Shown: positions 7,441-17,870, numbered from the stretch's first letter. The stretch is 64,000 nt of DNA from CAIVPM01 sp964477265 (GCA_964477265.1 CAYZDJ010000004.1:124001-188000), one strand, 5' to 3'. Translations and numbers: made by a program. Notes: generated from the letters alone by a model not told the origin.

Positions 7441-9636
7441 CTACATTGAAAATTTATCTAATAAAATGCTGCCTAAATAAATTTGATTTGCTTCTTGCTT
7501 AACGTTTGTTGTGTTTTGCTTCATAAGTGAATCTTTAAGTTTGTTTTGCTGCATTTCATTTTCTTTCATCAACTTCTTCCTTTGTTCATCCAACTCTTTT
7601 TGCTGCTTGTCTATTTCTTCTAAAGCATTTTTTGTTTCATTAATTTCTTCTTGTGTTCGTTCTGTTTTCTTCAATTCTTTTTCGCCCATAATCATTTCTT
7701 CATCTTTATTCCAAAACAAGCTGTTATCCCATTTCTCATTCCAGTTAAGACTTAACCTTTTTTTCCTGTTAAGGTGCATGTTAAACCAGTTATATATATC
7801 AATACTGCCATCCATTTGTATTTTTTTGCCTTGTGGCACTTCAATTATTACAAGCACTTGCTGATTTCTGAACTTATCTTTTTGTGTTACAAAAAATCCA
7901 TTTGGCAATGTAATAATGCTGTCAGTTTGTACAAGATTAAAATTAATCTGGGTTGCATGTTCCTTTGCCTGCATTGCATTTCTGCCTCTGCTGAATTTAA
8001 ACATTTTTATATGGTAATTTTCATCGTTGCTTTTGGCAAGGTTTATCCTTATATCTCTCAGTAACAAGCTATCTGCATTTATACCATAAAAACTCCAGTC
8101 ATTATTGTCACTGTGGTAATCTTCTTCATCATCCCAGTTAAAACCAAACCAATCGCTGCCATAGTAATTTGCATATTCTTTCGAAACCCTTACTATTAAC
8201 TTATTTTTTGAAGGCTGCACAAAGTTTTGTACTTGTTCTTCAACAACGCTTGTACTTTTAAAATTGTTTACAATCATTAATGCCAATGCAATGCAAGCCA
8301 TTAAACCAATGCTCCACATAATGCCAAAAGTTGCACTTATTACACGGCTATATGCCTTGGCTTTAATTATTCTTCTTATAATCCACACAAGAAATGCAAC
8401 AATTGGAACAACTAAAAAGCCAATTACTGTTGTCCATGCTAATACATTTTCCCAAAAGCCATAGATAAAAAAGTTTTTAATAGGGAAAACCTTAAAGCCA
8501 TTGAATGATATTTTTAATAATCCCATCAGTAACATAAAAGCTATCATGCCTGCAATAAATAAAAAAAATGCTTTAAAAACAATGCTTATTCCATGACCAA
8601 TTTTGCCACCAGTTGTGCGTGCTGCATAATTTACTTCGCTGGTAAACTGGTTGCCACGTGCATGGGCTTTTGTTTTAAAATCTTCGCCCCATTTTTTTGC
8701 TTTTTCACCAATTTCTTTACCATATTTTTCAGCACGTTCCTTAAAGCCTTCAAGGTCGTCTTGTATAGTATTTTTAATAGAGTTTAAGTCAACCTTGTCT
8801 CCACGCATCTCTAATTTTTCACTTGCAGTGTTGGCTTCAGGTATTACAGCCCAAAGCACACAGTAAACAAGCGTTAGGCTACCGCCAAATGAACCAAAGA
8901 ATATTGAAGGAAAAGGAGTGAAATTCCAGAATAAATTATGGAAAATAGAATTAACAATACCTATTACCAATGGAAAAGCAAAAATTAAACGAGGTACCCA
9001 TACTGCTATGTTAAAGTAAGCTGCTAAGCCACTTGCCACACCTCCAATAACCTTTTCATCAGGGTTTCTGTACAACCTTTTGGTAAGGTTGGTTTGTAAA
9101 CTTCTACTTGGTAAAATAACCCACATTAATAAATAAATTAAAAACCCTGTGCCAGCACCTAATGTTAAAATAACAAACAGTATTCTTATAATGCTTGCAT
9201 CTACACGTAAATAATGAGCTAATCCACCACAAACACCTCCTAAAATTTTATCATTTTCATCTCGGTATAATCTTGTTCTTTCCTTTTCTTCATAACTGCT
9301 TTTTGCCTGTTGCTGGTAGCCTGCATTTTTTTGGCTTGCATTGTTGCCCAATTGTTCGTGCACCTGTGCTTCATCAATTTCAAAATCTTCTGGTCGGCCA
9401 ATGCTGTTGATAATTTTGTTTACATCATCATCGCAAATGCAGGTGCTGCCTTTTTTTAAGGTTTCAGCAAAAAGCTCTGCAATCCTTCCTTCAATATCAT
9501 TAATAATTTCTTCCTTGCCATCTTCATTTGCAAAAAAATTGCTAAGGCTTTCGGTATATTGCTTTAATATTTCGTGAGCAGACTCTTCAATTGGTATTAC
9601 CCTGCCCTGAAAATTTATATTAATTACTTTTTTCAT
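7441..9636 (-). CDS. Double PspC-domain membrane protein
   Basis: The 731-residue product has an N-terminal acidic helical domain (about 1-100), a first PspC domain (about 118-178, RLYRDENDKILGGVCGGLAHYLRVD), a second PspC domain (from about 186, RLYRNPDEKVIGGVASGLAAYFNI), then further transmembrane helices and a periplasmic beta-type region. A charged coiled-coil with many E, K and Q residues lies near the C-terminus. PspC proteins are linked to envelope stress, but this long fused form is typical of Bacteroidota and its role is not established. It lies 11 bases after a PadR-like regulator, which probably controls it. Confidence 0.9.
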   Translation of the reverse strand: MKKVININFQGRVIPIEESAHEILKQYTESLSNFFANEDGKEEIINDIEGRIAELFAETLKKGSTCICDDDVNKIINSIGRPEDFEIDEAQVHEQLGNNASQKNAGYQQQAKSSYEEKERTRLYRDENDKILGGVCGGLAHYLRVDASIIRILFVILTLGAGTGFLIYLLMWVILPSRSLQTNLTKRLYRNPDEKVIGGVASGLAAYFNIAVWVPRLIFAFPLVIGIVNSIFHNLFWNFTPFPSIFFGSFGGSLTLVYCVLWAVIPEANTASEKLEMRGDKVDLNSIKNTIQDDLEGFKERAEKYGKEIGEKAKKWGEDFKTKAHARGNQFTSEVNYAARTTGGKIGHGISIVFKAFFLFIAGMIAFMLLMGLLKISFNGFKVFPIKNFFIYGFWENVLAWTTVIGFLVVPIVAFLVWIIRRIIKAKAYSRVISATFGIMWSIGLMACIALALMIVNNFKSTSVVEEQVQNFVQPSKNKLIVRVSKEYANYYGSDWFGFNWDDEEDYHSDNNDWSFYGINADSLLLRDIRINLAKSNDENYHIKMFKFSRGRNAMQAKEHATQINFNLVQTDSIITLPNGFFVTQKDKFRNQQVLVIIEVPQGKKIQMDGSIDIYNWFNMHLNRKKRLSLNWNEKWDNSLFWNKDEEMIMGEKELKKTERTQEEINETKNALEEIDKQQKELDEQRKKLMKENEMQQNKLKDSLMKQNTTNVKQEANQIYLGSILLDKFSM

Positions 9637-9647
9637 CTTTTATTAGT

Positions 9648-10010
9648 TTATTGGTTTGTGTTATTAGTTGTTGTATCGTTTGTATTTTCCTGTGTAATGG
9701 CATGCACTGCATCAGCAAGCTCTTTCCAGGTTCTTTCAAGTTTTGCATAAAACTCAAGTCCCTTTTCTGTCATTACAAAATACTTTCGTGGTGGGCCGCT
9801 GTTACTTTCAACCCAACGATAAGTAAGTAATTCTGCATTTTTTAATCTTGTTAAAAGCGGGTAGAGCGTGCCTTCAAACAATTGTAGTCCTGCTGCTTTC
9901 ATTTTATCTACAATATCACTTGGATATACTTCGCCTTTGCGTATTACAGATAAAATGCAAAACTCAAGTACGCCTTTTCGCATTTGGCTTTGCGTGTTTT
10001 GTATGTCCAT
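9648..10010 (-). CDS. PadR-family transcriptional regulator
   Basis: A 120-residue winged-helix protein: RKGVLEFCILSVIRKGEVYPSDIVDKMK begins the helix-turn-helix, and EGTLYPLLTRLKNAELLTYRWVESNSGPPRKYFVMTEKG covers the recognition helix and wing. The C-terminal dimerisation helix follows and ends in a T/N-rich tail. PadR regulators usually repress their own operon together with neighbouring membrane genes. Its position immediately before the PspC gene makes an autoregulated PadR-PspC unit the simplest reading. The effector is unknown. Confidence 0.92.
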   Translation of the reverse strand: MDIQNTQSQMRKGVLEFCILSVIRKGEVYPSDIVDKMKAAGLQLFEGTLYPLLTRLKNAELLTYRWVESNSGPPRKYFVMTEKGLEFYAKLERTWKELADAVHAITQENTNDTTTNNTNQ

Positions 10011-10058
10011 ATAAAGTAATTTTTAAATTGAGAGTTATAATTAATAAATGTGTTGCAA

Positions 10059-10253
10059 TTAATACAACATTGCATTTCTTCTTCTTGCAAAAGCCGTTCT
10101 TACAGTTTTATGGATGTTCCATAAATCGACACTGCTGAAAATGTTTTTTGCTGCTTCATTATTTGAATTTCCATTTTTTAATTCGCTATTGCTTTTTACT
10201 ACAGGTTTACTAGCTGTATTTACTGTAATATTTTTTTGGTTACTGTTGTTCAT
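10059..10253 (-). CDS. Small basic protein upstream of padR
   Basis: A 64-residue ORF with an ATG at 10253, N/K/S-rich at its start and ending in a distinctive basic tail (DLWNIHKTVRTAFARRRN). It is on the same strand as padR and 48 bases upstream. A Bacteroidota-type promoter lies upstream at 10324-10356. Placement, start codon and the non-random C-terminus support a real gene, but I do not recognise a family with confidence and no function is proposed. Confidence 0.55.
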   Translation of the reverse strand: MNNSNQKNITVNTASKPVVKSNSELKNGNSNNEAAKNIFSSVDLWNIHKTVRTAFARRRNAMLY

Positions 10254-10728
10254 TTTATTTTTCTTTTAGTCTTAGAATAATTGAAGCTACCAGTGTAAAT
10301 TTTCTTTCGCTTCGTTAACGATGCAAAGATATATGAAAAATTTACTACTATGCAAAACATAATACTTGGTTTGTTTTGGTAATATTTTAAATAAAGTATT
10401 GTTTATTGAGCGAAAGTCAATACCAGCAATAGTTTTACTTAGTTCTTATTTTTAAAAGTTTAATTTTATGATTTTACAAGTGGTAAAATAGGCGGATGAA
10501 ATTTAGTTAATCCTTGTTTTAGCAGTAATTATTTTTTGATTTAGCAGATAAAAAATTTCTATATTTTTTAATTTTAATGTGCAAAAAATCTTAACAATTT
10601 ACTATCGTTTGCATAAAATTCGCAAAACAACCCACTAGCATTTTTTCATTTACAAAAATATTTTCTGTACTTTGGCAAATCTTTTCAACCACGAATAAGA
10701 TTGCTTTTCATTTTTCAAACAAATACTT
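10254..10728. other. Gene-free AT-rich spacer of 475 bp
   Basis: The divergent spacer between the small-protein/padR operon and the giant PKD protein. Apart from the minus-strand promoter listed separately, it holds only AT-rich sequence. A TACTTTGG stretch near 10668-10675 could be part of the promoter for the plus-strand gene. No ORF or RNA gene was recognised. Confidence 0.6.
10324..10356 (-). promoter_or_regulatory. Bacteroidota-type promoter for the padR/PspC operon
   Basis: On the minus strand, TTTG (10356-10353) and TATCTTTG (10331-10324) are separated by 21 bases. The downstream box fits TAnnTTTG exactly, and the spacing is within the usual range for Bacteroidota. It lies about 70 bases before the small-protein gene. 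Confidence 0.6.
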
Positions 10729-13700
10729 ATGAACTATAAAAAAATTATTACAACATTTTTTGTTGTAGCTTTTTTTTCTGTAAAATCCTTTGCCCAGTTT
10801 ACAACTACTTGGGCATTTACCAGTAATAATGCAGGTGTAAAAGCTGGTGCCAACCAGGCTGATGTAACTATTGCTGATGCTGTTATTGGTAGTGCATTTA
10901 CTTCTGGTGTTGGATATAATAGCAATGGTGTTAAATGTCAACCAACAACCGATTGGGTTAGTACAGCAACTGATGGCTGGCATATTGATTTTCCAATTTC
11001 TCCAAATGGAGCTGTAGATGCTACATTGCTAGGTTTCACTTTTGCTGCTCGTACAAGTGGAAGCAGTGGTAATAATATGGTGAGCCTTGCTGTTCAAAAA
11101 GATGGTGTGGGAGCATTTGTTCCATTTGGCACACCACAAGTGGTTACAAGTGGAGGTTCTTCTACAGTTACTTTTCCTGCATTTTCAAGAAAACTATATA
11201 GTGGACATACATATATAGTAAGGTTATATTTATACGCTGTATCAAGCAGCACATCTAATAGCCGTAGCTTAAGTGTAAAAACTGCAGCATTTAATGGAAC
11301 TGTTTCTGCTGCTGGCACACAACCAAGTGTTACCACAACAAGTGCAATACAAACTGGTAAATATACTGCTACTGCAACAGGCGTTGTAACTGCTGGTACT
11401 TATACTGTAGCATCAAGTGGTGTGGTTTGGGATGTAGCTGCAAATCCTACAACAGCTTTGACAACAAAAAACAGCTCTGGTCCAACGGCAAGTGGCAATA
11501 TTAATTTGGCAAATGGTGGAGCAATAAGTGGTTTAACTGCTGGTGTAGGTTACAATGTTCGTGCTTTTGTTGAAAGTGAAACAGGAGACGTGTTTTATGG
11601 TGCTAATTTAACTTTTACCACAGATGCCCCAACAATACCAAGTTTAACTACAAATGCAATTTCAAGCATAACTTCAGTAAAAGCTACAAGTGGTGGTGTT
11701 ATTGTTGATAGTGGTGGAGTAGGCATTACAGAAAAAGGAGTTTGCTGGACCAATGGTTCAAACCCAACTGTGCTTAATTTTAAAACTTTGGATGGGTCTG
11801 GAAATACATCTTATGCTTCACTAATGAAAATACTTGCACCCAGCACAAACTATTGTGTAAGGGCATATGCAAAAAACAGTATTGGTATTGGTTATGGAAA
11901 TGAGGTTTGTTTTACAACATTAGCACCAGAACCAATTATTGCAACTGTTACACCTAATGGTCAAAACTCAATTCCTTTTGGAAATGTAATAGTAAATAAT
12001 ACTTCTGTTGTAAAAACATATACTTTAAGTGCAAGTGCTTTAAACCCTGCAGGTGGTAGCATAACCATTACTGCACCAGCAGGATTCCAGATTTCTACAA
12101 GCCCTTCAAGCAGTAGTTTTGCTTCTTCTATAACAATTACATATGCAGCAGGAACTATTCCTACAACTACTATTTATGTAAGGTTTGTACCTACGCAGTT
12201 TGGTGCTTATTCAGGCACAATTACACACACAGGTGGTGGTGCAACTGCAATTAATATTGATGATGTGGCTGTAACAGGAACTGGTATTCAGGATCCAGGC
12301 GAACTTTCAAATACAGGAACAGATTTTTGGTTGGGCTACGGTTTTCAGGCATTAATGACTGGAAGTAATAACCAGGATATGGCATTGTATATTTCAAGTA
12401 AGCAAGATGCAATAGTTACTGTAGAAATTGGAAAACCCGGAGATGCCAATTATTATAATCAAACATACAATGTAACAGCAAACGTAGCAACCCCAACTTT
12501 TACATTGCCAAAAACAGGTGCACAGGATGCAAGATTAAATAGTACTGGCATTTTACCACGTGGTATTCACGTTTATAGTAATGGAGTTCCTTTTTCATTG
12601 TGGGGACATATTTATGCAGGCTCAAGTAGTGGTGCAACAATGGTGTTGCCAACCAATACATGGGGAGCTAATTATAGCGTGTTAACTGTTGGAGGAAAAA
12701 CAAATAATGGTGTGCCACATTCATTCTTCTTTGTTCAGGCAGCAGAAGACAATACAATTATAGATATTACCCCTGCAGATGATATTACAGCTACTGCAAG
12801 TGGTACAACAACTTTATATCCTGCTGGTGTGCCTTTTTCAGTAACATTAAATAAAGGAGATGTGTTTAATGCCTTGGGTAGATTGGTTTCATCAAGCATA
12901 GGAGTGGACTTAACAGGAACAACAGTTGTGTCAAGAGATTGTAACAAAAAGATTGCGTTGTTTACTGGTAATGGAAGGGTTCAGCTTTTTGTAGGAGCTT
13001 GTAATCCTGTAAATGGTGGTAGTGATAACTTTATTCAGCAAATGTTTCCTAAGCAAGCTTGGGGCACAAAATATTTAACCTCACCATTCAGGGATATGGA
13101 AGCTGGCTTATATAAAATTATTGTAAGCGATCCTGCAACAGTTGTTAAAGTAAATGGAACTACGCTAAGTGGTTTGGTGCAAAATGCATACTCTTATGAA
13201 ACAGACACTTTATTAAATATTGAAAGTGATAAACCTGTAATGGTAGCACAGTTTTGTGCAACCAACAGGTGTAATGGAACTGGTATAGCAACTCATCCAA
13301 ATACAGGCGATATTGGAGATCCTGAGATGGTAATTCTTAGCCCAACCCAACAAGCTATTAAGGATGTAACGGTTTACTCAACCAATAATTATAGTATTCA
13401 ACACAATTATATAAACGTTATTGTTCCAAATGCTGGTGTGGCAAACTTTATGCTTGATGGGGTAAATGTTGCAAGTTCTTTTTCAACACACACGGCAGAT
13501 GCCAATTATAGCTATGCCGTATTTTATGATTTAACTGGCAACACATCTCACAGGCTACAATCTGATGTTCCATTTAATGCAATTGCTTATGGTTTTTCTA
13601 CAAGTAGTACCAATGAAAGCTATGGTTATAATGCAGGTACATCATTAAAACCATTAACACAGTTTTTAAGTGTTAACAACCAGTATCCAAACTTAACTAA

Positions 13701-15933
13701 GGATAGCGTAATATCTACCTGCTCAAATAATCCATTTAACTATAAGGTTTTCTTGCCTTATAAGCCATTGTCAATGCATTGGAATTTCGACAATAATCCA
13801 ATACAGTTACCAAATTCAGATACAGTTTTAGTAAACAGCCCTATGCCTGCTGATTCATTTATGTATAATGGTGCATGGATGTATAAATACTCTTTGCCAG
13901 TAACTTATTCATTTAGTGGCACTGGTAGTTTCCCTGTAAAAATTACAGTAAATGCTACAAATGCCGATGGTTGCAGTGGATTACAAACAATTACCTTTAA
14001 CCTTAAAGTTGTGGACCCTCCTGTACCACACTTCATATTAGATTATAATGTTTGCTTGCCAACTATCTTAAATTTTACGGATTCATCATATGACAAAAAT
14101 GGCTATAAAACTGCTGGACGAGAGTGGACTTTCTTTGGTTTAAGTCCAGATATTCATTCAACAGATTCTATACCAACTATCAGTTACAGTAATCCAGGAA
14201 ATTATTCTATCAAGCTAAGGGCAATCAATTCAATAGGATGCTATAAAGATACTACTGCAACTGTGGTATTATATAGTGGACCAACTATTACAAGTGTTAC
14301 ATCAAGCAGCAATGGACCAGATTGTGTAGGAAAAAGCATTACGTTTACTGCTACTGCATCTGCTGCACTTGGCACTATTGTAAAATACTATTGGGATTTT
14401 GGCGATGGTAAAAAAGATACCACAACAACCAATTCAGTTACTCACACATATACAACAGCTAACAACACACCAGGCTACCAGGTTTCATTAATCGTAGAGT
14501 CAAGTGTTGGATGTACGAGTAGTTCATTCCAAATAACGCAACCAGTTTATTTGTTAAAAGCAGACTTTAATTTAGTAAGTCCACAATGTGTAAATGTGCA
14601 GGCAAACTTTACAGATGCTTCTCAGGGAGTAAATGTAAGCACTCCTGTATCTGCAAAATGGTTATGGAGTTTTGGTGACCCAGGCAGTAACACTGCTACA
14701 ACACAAAACGCACAGTTTACTTATACTGCAGACAATACATACAATGTGAAACTTAGGGTGGCATTATTAAATAATGGCGTTGAATTTTGTTTTGATACCA
14801 TAACCAAACCAATAGTTATTACGCCAACTATAACACTAACTAGTGTTACAGCTACACCAGGCCCTCTTAATCAGGGTTGTGCAAATAAACCTATAACATA
14901 TACAGCTATGGGAAATACAGCACCTGGTGCATTTAAATGGTATTGGGATTTTGGTGATGGTAAAAAAGATACAACAACAACCAATACAGCAACACATACA
15001 TTTACAAGCACAGCAACACCATTTAATATGAGCGTTTTTGCACAGTTAACTGGAGGTTGCAAAGGCAATACTTTGCCTTATGAGCAATATATTTACAAAG
15101 TGGTTGCTATACCTTCATTTGTATCGCCACAATGTATCAATACACCTGTTGTGTTTACAGATAATAGCACAGGAACTGTAACCAGTGCATTGATAGATAC
15201 TAAATGGGAATGGACTTTACAAGCTGTTTCGCCTGTTGTTACAACACAAAATGCTTTAATGTCATATGCAACACCTGGTACATATAACATCAAGCTTAAA
15301 ACGTATCTTTCTTATGGTACTTTTGGCGAATTCTGTAGTCACGATTCTACCAAAACATTAGTGATTAATGATGTATTAGCTAAGCCCAATGTAACAGTTG
15401 ATAACGCTGCAACAACACTTACTTCTTTAACCTTTAAATGGGTTGGTATTGCAAACGCAACAGGCTATCAGGTTTCATTTAATGGAGGAAGCTGGGTTAC
15501 ACCAAGTAGTGGCTCTACAGGATTAATACACACTGTAACTGGTTTAACAAATAATACAAATTATACACTTTGTGTCAAAGCTTTAGGGGCTTGTCCAAGC
15601 GACAGTGCTTGCGTTACAGGTAAAACATCTACTCCAAATGCAGATGTATTTATTCCTAATACATTTACACCAGATGGTAATGGAGTAAATGATAAGTTAA
15701 TTGTTTGTTCAAATAATATTAAGAGTGTGCAGTTTGCTGTATTTAGCCAGTGGGGAGAGAAATTGTATGAAACCACAAGCACAACATCAAATGCATTAGG
15801 ATGCTTTGAAGTATGGGATGGTAAGGCTTTTGGCAAAATGCAACCAGTAGGTGTATATGCTTATGTCTCTACCATTATTATGAACGATGGAAAAGTAGTA
15901 AACAAAAAAGGACTTATTAATTTAATAAAATAA
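10729..15933 (+). CDS. Giant secreted PKD-domain protein with CHU_C/gliding-type C-terminus
   Basis: A 1734-residue exported protein. A signal peptide (MNYKKIITTFFVVAFFSVKSFAQ, residues 1 to about 23) is followed by beta-rich repeats and an IgGFc-binding-like region beginning near residue 525 (GTDFWLGYGFQ). Several PKD domains with WDFGDG-type motifs span about 1040-1530, a fibronectin-III-like domain about 1545-1635, and the C-terminal type B sorting region starts near 1640 (FIPNTFTPDGNGVNDKL, ending KGLINLIK). Such proteins are exported by type IX secretion and kept at or released from the surface, often as adhesins. T, S, N and G dominate the composition. It is monocistronic with a strong terminator behind it. 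The ligand is unknown. Confidence 0.9.
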   Translation: MNYKKIITTFFVVAFFSVKSFAQFTTTWAFTSNNAGVKAGANQADVTIADAVIGSAFTSGVGYNSNGVKCQPTTDWVSTATDGWHIDFPISPNGAVDATLLGFTFAARTSGSSGNNMVSLAVQKDGVGAFVPFGTPQVVTSGGSSTVTFPAFSRKLYSGHTYIVRLYLYAVSSSTSNSRSLSVKTAAFNGTVSAAGTQPSVTTTSAIQTGKYTATATGVVTAGTYTVASSGVVWDVAANPTTALTTKNSSGPTASGNINLANGGAISGLTAGVGYNVRAFVESETGDVFYGANLTFTTDAPTIPSLTTNAISSITSVKATSGGVIVDSGGVGITEKGVCWTNGSNPTVLNFKTLDGSGNTSYASLMKILAPSTNYCVRAYAKNSIGIGYGNEVCFTTLAPEPIIATVTPNGQNSIPFGNVIVNNTSVVKTYTLSASALNPAGGSITITAPAGFQISTSPSSSSFASSITITYAAGTIPTTTIYVRFVPTQFGAYSGTITHTGGGATAINIDDVAVTGTGIQDPGELSNTGTDFWLGYGFQALMTGSNNQDMALYISSKQDAIVTVEIGKPGDANYYNQTYNVTANVATPTFTLPKTGAQDARLNSTGILPRGIHVYSNGVPFSLWGHIYAGSSSGATMVLPTNTWGANYSVLTVGGKTNNGVPHSFFFVQAAEDNTIIDITPADDITATASGTTTLYPAGVPFSVTLNKGDVFNALGRLVSSSIGVDLTGTTVVSRDCNKKIALFTGNGRVQLFVGACNPVNGGSDNFIQQMFPKQAWGTKYLTSPFRDMEAGLYKIIVSDPATVVKVNGTTLSGLVQNAYSYETDTLLNIESDKPVMVAQFCATNRCNGTGIATHPNTGDIGDPEMVILSPTQQAIKDVTVYSTNNYSIQHNYINVIVPNAGVANFMLDGVNVASSFSTHTADANYSYAVFYDLTGNTSHRLQSDVPFNAIAYGFSTSSTNESYGYNAGTSLKPLTQFLSVNNQYPNLTKDSVISTCSNNPFNYKVFLPYKPLSMHWNFDNNPIQLPNSDTVLVNSPMPADSFMYNGAWMYKYSLPVTYSFSGTGSFPVKITVNATNADGCSGLQTITFNLKVVDPPVPHFILDYNVCLPTILNFTDSSYDKNGYKTAGREWTFFGLSPDIHSTDSIPTISYSNPGNYSIKLRAINSIGCYKDTTATVVLYSGPTITSVTSSSNGPDCVGKSITFTATASAALGTIVKYYWDFGDGKKDTTTTNSVTHTYTTANNTPGYQVSLIVESSVGCTSSSFQITQPVYLLKADFNLVSPQCVNVQANFTDASQGVNVSTPVSAKWLWSFGDPGSNTATTQNAQFTYTADNTYNVKLRVALLNNGVEFCFDTITKPIVITPTITLTSVTATPGPLNQGCANKPITYTAMGNTAPGAFKWYWDFGDGKKDTTTTNTATHTFTSTATPFNMSVFAQLTGGCKGNTLPYEQYIYKVVAIPSFVSPQCINTPVVFTDNSTGTVTSALIDTKWEWTLQAVSPVVTTQNALMSYATPGTYNIKLKTYLSYGTFGEFCSHDSTKTLVINDVLAKPNVTVDNAATTLTSLTFKWVGIANATGYQVSFNGGSWVTPSSGSTGLIHTVTGLTNNTNYTLCVKALGACPSDSACVTGKTSTPNADVFIPNTFTPDGNGVNDKLIVCSNNIKSVQFAVFSQWGEKLYETTSTTSNALGCFEVWDGKAFGKMQPVGVYAYVSTIIMNDGKVVNKKGLINLIK

Positions 15934-15951
15934 TTTTCAAGTATCAGTTTC

Positions 15952-15980
15952 AAAAAGCCAGGCTATTTGTCTGGCTTTTT
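15952..15980 (+). terminator. Strong terminator after the giant PKD gene
   Basis: A perfect 10-bp stem AAAAAGCCAG/CTGGCTTTTT with a nine-base loop begins 18 bases after the stop codon and ends in a T run. Confidence 0.92.
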
Positions 15981-16185
15981 GCATATTAATAGCTTTTAAG
16001 TATTACTAAAAAATTAATGTAATTGTTTATTTCTATCGCTGAACACACAGAATTCATAAAAATACCTGCGTTATCAGTGCTTTCTGCAAGAAAAAATATA
16101 TGAAATAATTTTTGCAAGATTAGACTAATATTAGACAATCGAAATCCAGAATTAATAAACCTGCGTATATATATTTGTAACCATT

Positions 16186-16719
16186 TTGAATACTACTGCA
16201 ACACATACTATTTCTATAGAACTATTAAAAGCCAGAGACAAAAAGGCTTTTGAAGAGTTATACGATAAGTATAGTGGTGCGTTGTATAGTATTATACTTA
16301 GAATTGTTAATAATACTGAGGTTGCAGAGGATGTGTTGCAGGATAGCTTTTTAAAAATATGGAGAAATATTGAAAGTTTCGACAATTCAAAATCTACCAT
16401 ATTTACCTGGATGCTTAATATCTGCAAAAATACTTCAATAGATATTTTAAGAAGAAGCAATAGCCGCCCCTCAATCCAAACAGATGTAGAAAGCGTACAT
16501 ATTCAAGAGCTAAACTCTACACAAAACAATGTTGACTTAATAGGTGTAAAAAACTCTTTAAGGTATTTAAGCACCGAACAAAGTCTGGCTATACAGGCTG
16601 TTTACTTTAGTGGTTTAACACACGAGGAAGCAGCACAACAATTAAACATTCCTTTAGGCACTCTAAAAACAAGAATAAGAAACGGAATAGCCACATTAAA
16701 AACGGTTTTTAAAAATTAA
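16186..16719 (+). CDS. ECF RNA polymerase sigma factor
   Basis: A 177-residue sigma-70 family factor with region 2 (KAFEELYDKYSGALYSIILRIV, then AEDVLQDSFLKIWRNIESFD) and region 4 (LRYLSTEQSLAIQAVYFSGLTHEEAAQQLNIPLGTLKTRIRNG). The start is TTG at 16186; no in-frame ATG precedes region 2, and the next methionine (about residue 87) is too far in. The anti-sigma gene follows with no gap: the stop TAA (16717-16719) is immediately followed by ATG, so the two are almost certainly translationally coupled. The paired RskA-like gene suggests envelope-stress or extracytoplasmic control. Confidence 0.93.
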   Translation: MNTTATHTISIELLKARDKKAFEELYDKYSGALYSIILRIVNNTEVAEDVLQDSFLKIWRNIESFDNSKSTIFTWMLNICKNTSIDILRRSNSRPSIQTDVESVHIQELNSTQNNVDLIGVKNSLRYLSTEQSLAIQAVYFSGLTHEEAAQQLNIPLGTLKTRIRNGIATLKTVFKN

Positions 16720-17514
16720 ATGAACACAAGCGAATACATAGCATCTGGAATAATAGAACAATATGTTCTTGGCGATGTTTCACCTCAAGAGAAAAAAGAG
16801 GTGGAATGTATGAGCCATATATATCCAGAAATTCAAGCAGAGCTAATACAAGTGCAGCAAGCACTTGAAGGCTTTGCTATGGATAATGCTATTGAAGTTC
16901 CTAAACACGTTAAACAAAATATTTTTGCTCAAATAGAAAAAGAAGAATCTGAATTAAAAGCAACAGTAATACCAACAGCAAAAGTTGTAAGTATTAATCA
17001 AGAACAATCTGTTACTACAAATATTAATTATAAAAAATATTTGGTGGCAGCCTCTATAATTTTTGTTATTGCAATTGCAGGATTATTTGCTGTGTTAAAT
17101 AATAATTACAACAGCAAGCAATATGTTGCCAGCAGAAAAATTAATGATTTGGAAAAGGATTTAGCTGACACAAAACAACAGTTAACTCAACAATCATTAT
17201 TCAATACAAATAACTATGTGCTGCAAGGCAATGCCAAAGCACTTAATAAATCCTTAACTGTAATTTGGAATAAACAAACGGGAAATGTTTATGTAAATAA
17301 TGTGTCTTTGCCACAAGTGCCAACTGGTAAACAATATCAGCTTTGGGGTTTAAAAGATGGAAAACCCATTGACCTTGGCGTGTTTGATGTAACTACTTCT
17401 GTGCAAACAATGAAAAACATTCAAGGTATGCAGGCATTTGCTGTAACACTAGAAAACAAAGGAGGCAGCCCAACTCCACATCTTGAAGAGTTATATGCTA
17501 TAGTAAATATTTAA
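16720..17514 (+). CDS. Anti-sigma factor (RskA-like, DUF4880-type N-terminal zinc-finger region)
   Basis: A 264-residue membrane protein. The cytoplasmic N-terminus (YIASGIIEQYVLGDVSPQEKKEVECM) resembles the anti-sigma domain of RskA, one transmembrane helix follows at about residues 108-127 (YLVAASIIFVIAIAGLFAVL), then a coiled-coil (DLEKDLADTKQQL), and a periplasmic RskA-type domain with the LPQVPTGKQYQLWGL and GSPTPHLEELYAI motifs. It should bind and hold the upstream sigma factor at the membrane until a signal releases it. The gene abuts the sigma gene with no gap. Confidence 0.92.
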   Translation: MNTSEYIASGIIEQYVLGDVSPQEKKEVECMSHIYPEIQAELIQVQQALEGFAMDNAIEVPKHVKQNIFAQIEKEESELKATVIPTAKVVSINQEQSVTTNINYKKYLVAASIIFVIAIAGLFAVLNNNYNSKQYVASRKINDLEKDLADTKQQLTQQSLFNTNNYVLQGNAKALNKSLTVIWNKQTGNVYVNNVSLPQVPTGKQYQLWGLKDGKPIDLGVFDVTTSVQTMKNIQGMQAFAVTLENKGGSPTPHLEELYAIVNI

Positions 17515-17738
17515 TTCTTTTCTGTAATTATCGTCCCGGCTTTCTTATTGCTATTTAGCTTCAGTGGCGTTAGCACCATTCATATTTTGGAATGTTATTT
17601 TGCTATGCAAAAAACTTTCACTTTCCTAAAATCCAAAACAAAAATTGCTACGTAAGTACAATAGCAGAATTTATATAATATAGAAATCTGTTGAAAAAAA
17701 TAACATTACTAATGAGGGGTTAATAATTGGCTAATGTA

Positions 17739-17772
17739 ATAAGTGCTGCCTTAGGGTGGCACTTATATTTTT
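17739..17772 (+). terminator. Hairpin with T run, probable terminator
   Basis: ATAAGTGC (17739-17746) pairs perfectly with GCACTTAT (17759-17766), and ATTTTT follows. It lies about 225 bases after the anti-sigma stop, further than a usual terminator, which leaves open a short transcript in between. Confidence 0.6.
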
Positions 17773-17783
17773 GTAGTGTTTTG

Positions 17784-17870
17784 TTTCACTAAGAGAGAAC
17801 AAGTAAAAGAAAAAAAGGATTATCAAAAAAACTTCTCTTTATCTTATTTTCTTTTTATCTCTTAGCGAAA
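17784..17870. repeat. Palindromic intergenic repeat, second copy
   Basis: Ends TTTCACTAAGAGA (17784-17796) and TCTCTTAGCGAAA (17858-17870) are inverted repeats of the same family as 6550-6623. The interior is A/T-rich and differs from the first copy. Confidence 0.7.
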
